From: Rhizopus sp. PT2906 | Lineage: Eukaryota > Mucoromycota > Mucoromycetes > Mucorales > Rhizopodaceae | DNA length: 28,042 bases | Assembly: GCA_025529335.1 (NCBI GenBank) | Contig: JAMYHX010000663.1 | Coordinates: 1-28,042 of the forward strand | Direction: 5' to 3' | Shown here: positions 22,122 to 28,042 of the stretch, piece after piece | Layout of the letters: the number at the start of each line of letters is the position of its first letter | Position numbering within the stretch: position 1 is the first letter of the stretch | Program-made: the position numbers and the translations under genes | The notes under the pieces: model-generated | What the model saw: the letters and a program-made list of their open reading frames with translations, nothing else | Databases searched by the model: none | Told to the model about the DNA's origin: nothing

Positions 22122-22693
22122 CAGTATTTTCACTCTGAATTCAGATGATATTAGCTTTCTTTCTGGACAAATCAGATTTTTAGGTTACCTTTTTTGGATG
22201 GAACGAAAAATAAATACAGGCAGGAGAAAATTTGAACTTACCTGCATCGTAGTTTACTCTACCAATGGCCCCATCCTAGGCAAGATCGTTACCATCATCG
22301 GGTGGAATAGAGCGGATGCTTTTTGAGAAAGAGGCTTCAGTATATGTTGAGGAACGCTTGAAGGTTTGCCTATGAAATCTTGAAGGGCGACCAAGTGCTT
22401 TACCTTGTAAAACTACACTTAATCTTTGTTGGTTATCCTTAAAAATAGGACAACTTTCTTTTTGTCATAGACCTCACATTATCGTCTTTTAATTTAGGGC
22501 AGTAGCGTGCGATACTGATTGAATTCAAGGGTTTGTCAGAAAGCAGCGACTCGACTTTGAACCACCTATTCTCTCCCCCCGCGATGCTTTCAGAAGGGCC
22601 AATTACTCGTCCGTCTAAAAAAAAAACATATCCTTCTATCTAAAAGTTCATCCAAAAAAGGTAACATCATCTGAATTGAAAGTGGAAACACTG
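22122..22693. mobile_element. 572-base inverted-repeat element with Tc1/mariner-like ends
   Basis: The left end reads CAGTATTTTCACTCTGAATT, the right end, read on the minus strand from 22693, CAGTGTTTCCACTTTCAATT. Both continue into TCAGATGAT, and the inverted match resumes at a GTTACCTTTTTTGGATG block (left about 22184-22200, right 22664-22648). The left arm contains about 34 extra bases between the two blocks. The right end is followed by TA, the expected target duplication; the left TA is not seen. The interior has only broken frames, so this is a decayed or non-autonomous DNA transposon. Confidence 0.65.
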
Positions 22694-22902
22694 TATGAGT
22701 TGAGAATGTGTTGCACTAATTATCGGCCTGTATAATGGAATGTTACCCTGAAAAGTGAAGCAGAGGCGATGGAGAATATATCAAAGTAATATTAAAAGGG
22801 ACACATTTTGATGAGAGTTCACTCTTATCATCTTTCTTTTGTCAATAAATACGTGTTGTCAATCTTAATTGTAGAATTTTGTAAGGAAAAGATTCCCAAA
22901 TA
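22694..22902. other. Spacer between two relics
   Basis: No feature recognised; part of it may be the degraded upstream region of the RuvC-like ORF relic that follows. Confidence 0.35.
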
Positions 22903-23380
22903 ATGCACTTTGAGGGAACGGTCCAAGCAGATGGTGTAGATGCTTCTATTGTTAAGCAAAAAGTTGATACTACAAGAAAAGGCGCTTCTAGTGATCGGCG
23001 GCGAATGGAGACTACGGATGATTCTTTTGTTTACTTTGAAACACTGTCAACAGCTGAGCTACTCAAAAATAAAGATAAATGCGTATTGATCTTGGTCATG
23101 GTGACATTTCATATTGTATGCACGAAATAAGTTCTCCCTGAAAAGAAGCTTATTTTCTAATACACAGGGAATCTGTAAACAGTTGAAGCAAAGTTAAGAC
23201 GGTTCTATAAACTCACTCAGAGAGACGGGCATATCGATCAGAAAGATCCATGAGAAACACTAAAGAAGAGAATGAACAAACAAAAATATAATGCATCAAC
23301 AGAATGCTGAATTGAATTCCTCAGAAACATAGCTGCATGTCCTCTGGGGGATCTTGTAAATATACATGATATAATATAGG
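22903..23380 (+). pseudogene. Relic of a TnpB/Fanzor-like (RuvC-type) mucoralean transposon ORF
   Basis: The open part (22903-23130) begins MHFEGTVQADGVDASIVKQK, then DTTRKGASSDRRR, TLSTAELLKNKDKCVL. The next motif is out of frame: moving one frame from about 23083 gives DLGHGDISYCMHE, which fits the RuvC-I-like D-x-G-x-x-D segment of this family (DPGRRDLLYCMHE-like), so a small deletion disrupts it. Further on, short pieces in shifting frames (NKQKYNASTEC and others) continue the likeness to about 23.38 kb before it fades. Stops and frameshifts make it non-functional. It looks like the N-terminal part of the same family whose C-terminal part forms the tail of the chimeric ORF at 17.4-17.6 kb. 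The family link rests on recalled motif similarity. Confidence 0.6.
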
Positions 23381-24232
23381 CACTGTTCAAAATATAATAA
23401 GCTATTTCAATACTCTTTTTAAACAAAACATCAGTATGAAAAATACGGACAATTTGAGATGACTGTATAGGTTATTAGGTAGCCATCACATCGATCGCTG
23501 TGACAACAGTTAGTATGTCGTGTGGTCCTGGATGGACTTGACATGTTCACTGATAAAAGACTACATACTATAAACCAAATAAAAAAAAAAAAGGAAAATA
23601 CTTCATATGTGAACGTAACCATAATTCATATTCATTGTACTATTGTAGTACACGAACACATCCTTGACAACATATAGTGTAATATGCATTATGCGAAGGA
23701 AATGGGTGATTATGAGCTTCATCTGGGCTACAGATAAAGATTTTGCATAGACTATATACATTATTAGCCATTCTCATATGAACCATCATTAATATATTAC
23801 TTGTATTGTTTGAATGGACAATAGATTGTACTCTATTTTTATCAATTATTGATATTAATTTTATAAAATATTGTCATAAAATAAAAAAATTATTTGCGTA
23901 AAAAGACGACAAAGAAAAATATGCTTGAATAAAACGACATCATGTCAAAAGAGTTAATTTCAACCCCAAGGCAGCTAACCTGTTAATATTACGAAAATAT
24001 TCTTGGCGACGACGAATTTACATTTCATGCAACATGGTTTTGTCCTCACCATTGGATGTATTTATTTTCGATCACAGGCGAATTTACTTTTCGAAAAGAG
24101 TGTATAACCTAGTCAAATATTCCAATCACACCTTTTTCAGGGCTCTTCAAGCAGATATTGCGGTGATTCGGTTACAATCGCCGACTTAATCATTTCCATT
24201 TGGACTGAGCCTTACTTTTGCTTTGTATTACT
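23381..24232. repeat. Gene-free repeat zone with two dispersed-repeat copies
   Basis: No gene recognised. Bases 23859-23952 are a near copy of 27814-27890 (shared runs 'ttttataaaat', 'cgtaaaaaga', and 'atatgcttgaataaaacgac' followed by 'atcatgtcaaaaga'). Bases about 24012-24105 match the first 80 bases of the window in two blocks. The end of this region is the 5' flank of the DSC1 gene. Confidence 0.6.
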
Positions 24233-26850
24233 ATGGAAGGAGGAGGAGAGCAAGAGAATGAACAATCAAGGTTTATACCACGCCAACAAATGAACCGAAC
24301 CAGCTTCTATCTGCTACTATTTCTGTTTTCTTTATTATTCTTCAGCTTTACTGATGACAGTTTAATGAAAGAAGGAAAACCAACCAAAGAAGAAGTGATT
24401 CAAGACTTGCAGAATGAAAAAGAAATGCTTGGAAACATGACATTTGGTGTCAACATTACTCATGTATAAGAGAAAATTGCATTGACTGGCATCTACTCAT
24501 ACATTTGATAGCCTTTACCCTTGTCAGTTTCATCGTCACTTGATGAATTATGGTCTGTTCATGACCCCCATTCTTCGCATTACTATCACAACATAACTGG
24601 AATATTTAGGGGTATGCTTGCTTCAATGTATATCACTAAAACTAAAGCTCATATATTTTTCAAGGTGAATGGAAAAATCGTAATATCAGCATACCTGACA
24701 CGGCCAATATGACAGAGATAGATGAAGCTCGCAGCAAGTTCAAGTTTGACGGACCAGCTACGTTTACTCTTCAACTAAAATCATTCAGTACAGAACTTGA
24801 GGATGCAAATTATATCGAAGTAAGATATCATCTTGATTATATGTCATAGCTGACATATGAATACATCATAGGGGTATATTCGAATAAGGGATGCAGAAAA
24901 GAGTGATTCGGGTGTGTTGCTAATGACAGGTGGTGTCCATTTTCTTAATAATGGATCCTTATATTTGATGGCCGTTCCAAATGGGTAAAGTGTATCCCCC
25001 TTTTTGTTTACAAAAAAGACTCATTTCTTCTTTGTTTGGGGGAATAGGTTATCTATTCCGTTAGAAGACTTGTTAAATATGCTGCAGTCAAACGCATCAT
25101 TTGTTGACACTAGAAAAATACTTGTTGAACAAATTGATAAGAAAATAGAAGAGTTGGACAAAAGTCCTTACTGGGATTGGGAGGTCAATGATGAATCAGC
25201 CTATCCCCCTTCATTTTACTGTCAGTTTCAAATGTTTGCTCAATTGAACCCAGTTCCCAAAGAGATCACACAGTCTGACTTGCTGGATTACGAAAAAGGT
25301 AATTTGGTTCCCTTATCTTTTTGCACTCTTGTAACATCGGTTGCATAAAAAATATTAGAATTGGCGGATCCTCAAGGCATATCAACTGTCAAGCCTCCAC
25401 CTCTCTTGTTATCAGCTGAACTATACTCACCCAACTGTCAACTGTTGCTGTCGATTGATAAAGAACCAGGAATCAAGATTGAAAAGTATTATAGGAAAGC
25501 AGTTGCCTATGCAGGCATGGCAACAGCTATTGCCATCATACAAATATTTGCTCTTATCCACCAGATGGAATTCACACCTACACCATCTGTACGTTTGTTT
25601 GTGTGTGTTTAAGATGTACAAACTCAATTTTTTTTTCTATAGAGCGTTTCAAATGTATCTTACTGGACCATTGCCATACAAGCTGTCATGGATGGATATC
25701 TTTGCTTACTTCATCTAACGACAGGCGTAGTGATCGAAAATGTGTTCATCCCCTTTGCAACTGCAGCTTTTTTTACTTTTATTCTAGTTTCCATTTTTGG
25801 TATGCGATATTTACTTGTTGTTTGGAGAATTCAACGACCGGAATCGATACGGCCAACTGTCTCCGAACAACAGCAACAACAACAGCAACAGGAAGAAAGT
25901 ACAGATGCTTCAGAAAATACACTACCAACAGCCAACATAAGAAGACCGCCGACGACAACAACAGAGGAAGTGAGTCCTTATAGAGAAGTGACCTATCTCT
26001 ATTATAGGCTGTGTAAGTTTTGTTTAATATTTATATACAAGATGTTGATGAGATGATTGTAGATGCCATTTTACTACTCGGATTATTCTTATTTTATCAA
26101 TCCATCACGAGATCTGCATTCATCCAAAACGTCATTTTAGGAACACTTGGCATATTTCTTTATTCATTTTGGGTGCCTCAGATTGTTAGGAACATCTGGA
26201 GGGGATGCAGACGGCCCCTAAGCCACACGTATATTCTGGTCATGAGTATCACTCGATTATCAATACCATTATGTAAGTAATCTCGTTTGTCTTGATGCTT
26301 TGAGCTTAGTTTATACCGCTAGATTTCTATGGATGTCCTACTAATCTAATCGGCCATGAAACATCATCATGGATATGGGTTATTGTAGCCTATGTGGGTT
26401 TACAAGTAGTGATTTTATTTCTTCAAGATGCATTTGGCCCCAGATTGGTTGTACCATCCAGAGTAAGTTTAGATGTATACAAAAACAGCAGTGAATCTAA
26501 CATCACTCGGCTTGTGTGTGATAGTATTTACCGGATACATATGACTATCATCCTATCTTGACAACAAATATAGATGAGGAAACGGTACAACAGGAAATAG
26601 GTCAACCAAAGGATTGTGCTATCTGTATGCTTCCTGTGGATATAGCTAACCATGGCCACTCTGGACTCAATGTCTTGGCTCGAGCAAACTACATGATGAC
26701 ACCTTGTCATCACTTATTTCATACTGAATGCTTAGAGAGGGTAAGTGAAAAGTAGTGATCTATAAACATGTGTATACTTATATGATATCATAGTGGATGA
26801 GAATTAAATTAGAATGCCCTGTCTGTAGAGCGTATCTTCCAGCATGCTAG
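24233..26850 (+). CDS. TUL1: Dsc1/Tul1-type transmembrane RING E3 ubiquitin ligase
   Basis: RING-finger subunit of the Golgi/endosomal DSC ubiquitin ligase, which marks membrane proteins for degradation and, in fission yeast, SREBP for cleavage. Eleven exons: 24233-24463, 24512-24611, 24665-24819, 24872-24984, 25048-25298, 25359-25588, 25643-26012, 26063-26272, 26323-26462, 26525-26740 and 26794-26850, giving 690 aa. A hydrophobic segment near residues 24-39 is the signal or first membrane anchor. A luminal domain with Asn glycosylation sites (NMT, NIT) follows, then about seven membrane helices, including TLGIFLYSFWVPQI and SITRLSIPLYFYGCP. A Gln-rich loop sits between helices. The C-terminus is RING-H2: CAIC, then CHHLFHTECLERW, then CPVC. 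The GTAAGT donor at 26013 was preferred over the GTGAGT at 25970 because it keeps the LYAILLLGLFLFYQ helix in frame. Confidence 0.92.
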
Positions 26851-26967
26851 TTGAACCATCATTTTTTTAGTACATTTCATTTAGCACACATACATTATAA
26901 ACATACAGTCGTTCTACTGTCATTTGAACTCGAAAAAGGAAGTTTTATTACTTTTTTTTTTTTAATT
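26851..26967. other. 3' flank of the DSC1/TUL1 gene
   Basis: Short AT-rich flank ending in a T tract (26952-26963). No gene seen. Confidence 0.45.
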
Positions 26968-27541
26968 GATTTGGCCACTTTGTCCAAATATTTTTGGTCA
27001 TTGAACGCTGCAGTCACGAGACTTTGAAGTGGTATTAACAATCATGTGGAGCAACTCTGTGATATGAAGACGTGCAGGGGGAGAAAAGGATGAGGCATTG
27101 GTGGGATATACAACTACGGGGAATGTAACAGCAATGCCAAAAAAAAGAAGGGTGATGGGCAATAATGTACGAAAGCTTTTTCAGTGTGATAAATGAATGA
27201 AGACAGGATAGTGCTCCAGGCACAGTGATGCGGTTAATTTCTGTCATGGTAAAGAGATGATTAAGTGCCATTTGTGTCATATAAAAACCAATTGGCATCC
27301 TGCAGAGCATTGCAAAATGGTTATGATCTGGAACATACTGTAGTAATTTTTTCCTCCTTACCATTGATTTGAAAGGTGAAAATAGGGTGGCCATGCTTCA
27401 AAACGCTGTTGCGCGACAAGATGGCGAGCTTGAGTGTGCCCAAGCAAAGAGCATGGTCGATGGTGCTGTCATCGCCAAGCTTCCACATGATCGACAATAC
27501 CATTTCAAAGTCTCGTGGCTGCAGCCTTCAATGGCCAAATC
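26968..27541. mobile_element. 574-base foldback element with long terminal inverted repeats
   Basis: Left arm 26968-27050 and right arm 27541-27482 (read on the minus strand) share GATTTGGCCA, then TTGAA and GCTGCAG, then CACGAGACTTTGAA, TGGTATT and ATCATGTGGA, with few mismatches: about 60 paired bases. The left arm has about 23 extra bases after GATTTGGCCA, so the outer ends still match. The interior (27051-27481) has overlapping ORFs on both strands, none with a recognised domain. No target-site duplication is evident. It is most likely a non-autonomous DNA element; its size resembles the element at 22122-22693 but the sequence differs. Confidence 0.7.
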
Positions 27542-27813
27542 GGATTTGTTTTCAAAAAAGCAAGCATACACAATTTCCGGGGAGGTCAATTCTTCATACG
27601 CCAGAAAATAAGCTAAATGATGTGAATACGAAAGTATCATAACCACATGTGAGCTAAGTGGACTTTGTTGACCAAGCTGACAACATAAAATTAGAATATA
27701 AATAAGCCAAGATGAAGACTTTATAAATACATGTTTAGCTTGACGATATACATTGCATAACTTTGTTGGGTGACATCATAGATAGTGGGTAAAGGTACTG
27801 TATTTTTATAAAA
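27542..27813. other. AT-rich spacer, no gene seen
   Basis: Only the ends of short ORFs that begin inside the foldback element reach here. No recognised feature. Confidence 0.4.
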
Positions 27814-27890
27814 TGTTGTCGTAAAATAAAAAATTATTTACGTAAAAAGATGACAAATATGCTTGAATAAAACGACATCATGTCAAAAGA
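27814..27890 (+). repeat. Dispersed repeat, second copy of 23859-23952
   Basis: Same orientation as the first copy. It differs by a few substitutions and by lacking a small A-rich insert (about 5 bases plus single bases). The longest shared run includes 'aatatgcttgaataaaacga' and the following 'catcatgtcaaaaga'. Confidence 0.8.
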
Positions 27891-27959
27891 AGAAGAAAAT
27901 GAGTATATGTAGAAAAAAGAGAGAAAAAGTATGTTAGTATTAGAGCACATATCCTAATG

Positions 27960-28042
27960 TTGGTTTTACTTACCACCGAAGTGCATTCTGGGGAGGGTAG
28001 CGATAACTACCCAGGATAGTTTAAACAAAAAAAAGGAACGGA
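27960..28042 (-). mobile_element. Probable 3' end of a further transposon copy, truncated by the window edge
   Basis: Bases about 27978-28018 align with 17335-17376: 'gaag', 'gcat', 'tagcgataacta', then 'ggat'. They contain a hairpin at 27995-28012 (GGGTAG, loop CGATAA, CTACCC) with the same loop as the hairpin at the end of the chimeric ORF but a different stem. By analogy an ORF on the minus strand could lie beyond 28042; that cannot be seen here. Confidence 0.45.

Noticed and set aside
27035..27646. Overlapping ORFs on both strands (119, 80, 88 and 82 codons) in the foldback element
   Set aside because: No recognisable domain, start codons arbitrary, and they run across the inverted arms. 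One minus frame with Cys residues faintly recalled a GFA-type metal-binding domain, but spacing did not fit.
1..28042. CRISPR array, bacterial-type operons, tRNA or rRNA genes
   Set aside because: No regularly spaced repeats, no convincing tRNA B-box in a foldable context, and the spliced fungal genes exclude a prokaryotic source.

Overview
The window is nuclear DNA from a fungus, most likely of the Mucoromycota (Mucorales type). The evidence is AT-rich intergenic DNA, many introns of about 48-60 bases with GT...AG borders, fungal housekeeping genes (condensin, CDK11, ARPC5, fused HIS4, PP6/Sit4, Dsc1/Tul1) and relics of repeat families I associate with Mucorales genomes. Exon structures were worked out by hand from splice sites, phase and family conservation; no database search was possible.

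Left gene cluster (about 0.5-7.35 kb): the condensin HEAT subunit YCS4/NCAPD2 type (+, 9 exons, 1389 aa), a CDK11/PITSLRE kinase (+, 4 exons, 412 aa) and, converging on it, ARPC5, the small Arp2/3 subunit (-, 4 exons, 155 aa). Then comes a repeat-rich stretch of about 5.4 kb (7.35-12.8 kb) with no intact gene. It holds a diverged pair of about 340-base direct repeats, a MITE-like element of about 109 bases and a decayed copy of a multicopy mucoralean gene family.

Middle cluster (12.8-21.9 kb): a secreted PLC-like phosphodiesterase fold protein (+, 7 exons, 379 aa), the trifunctional histidine biosynthesis gene HIS4 (+, 3 exons, 842 aa), a chimeric transposon relic (-), a TrhO/UPF0176-type rhodanese (+, 4 exons, 351 aa), an unrecognised 271-aa protein (-) whose coding region overlaps the rhodanese gene tail to tail by 6 bases, and a PP6/Sit4 phosphatase catalytic subunit (-, about 8 exons, 312 aa).

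Right part (21.9-28.04 kb): a second mobile-element zone (a 572-base inverted-repeat element, then a decayed RuvC-nuclease-like ORF), the Golgi/endosomal ubiquitin ligase DSC1/TUL1 (+, 11 exons, 690 aa), and a third repeat zone with a 574-base foldback element. The window ends in a short hairpin-bearing motif that recurs at the 3' end of the chimeric ORF.

The most unusual material is mobile. One 183-codon ORF joins a Tc1/mariner-type transposase N-terminus in frame to the zinc-ribbon/RuvC-III-like tail of a TnpB/Fanzor-like family. A separate relic carries the RuvC-I-like part of what looks like the same family. Two hairpins share an identical loop but have different, still fully paired stems, suggesting a selected structure at the 3' end of these elements.
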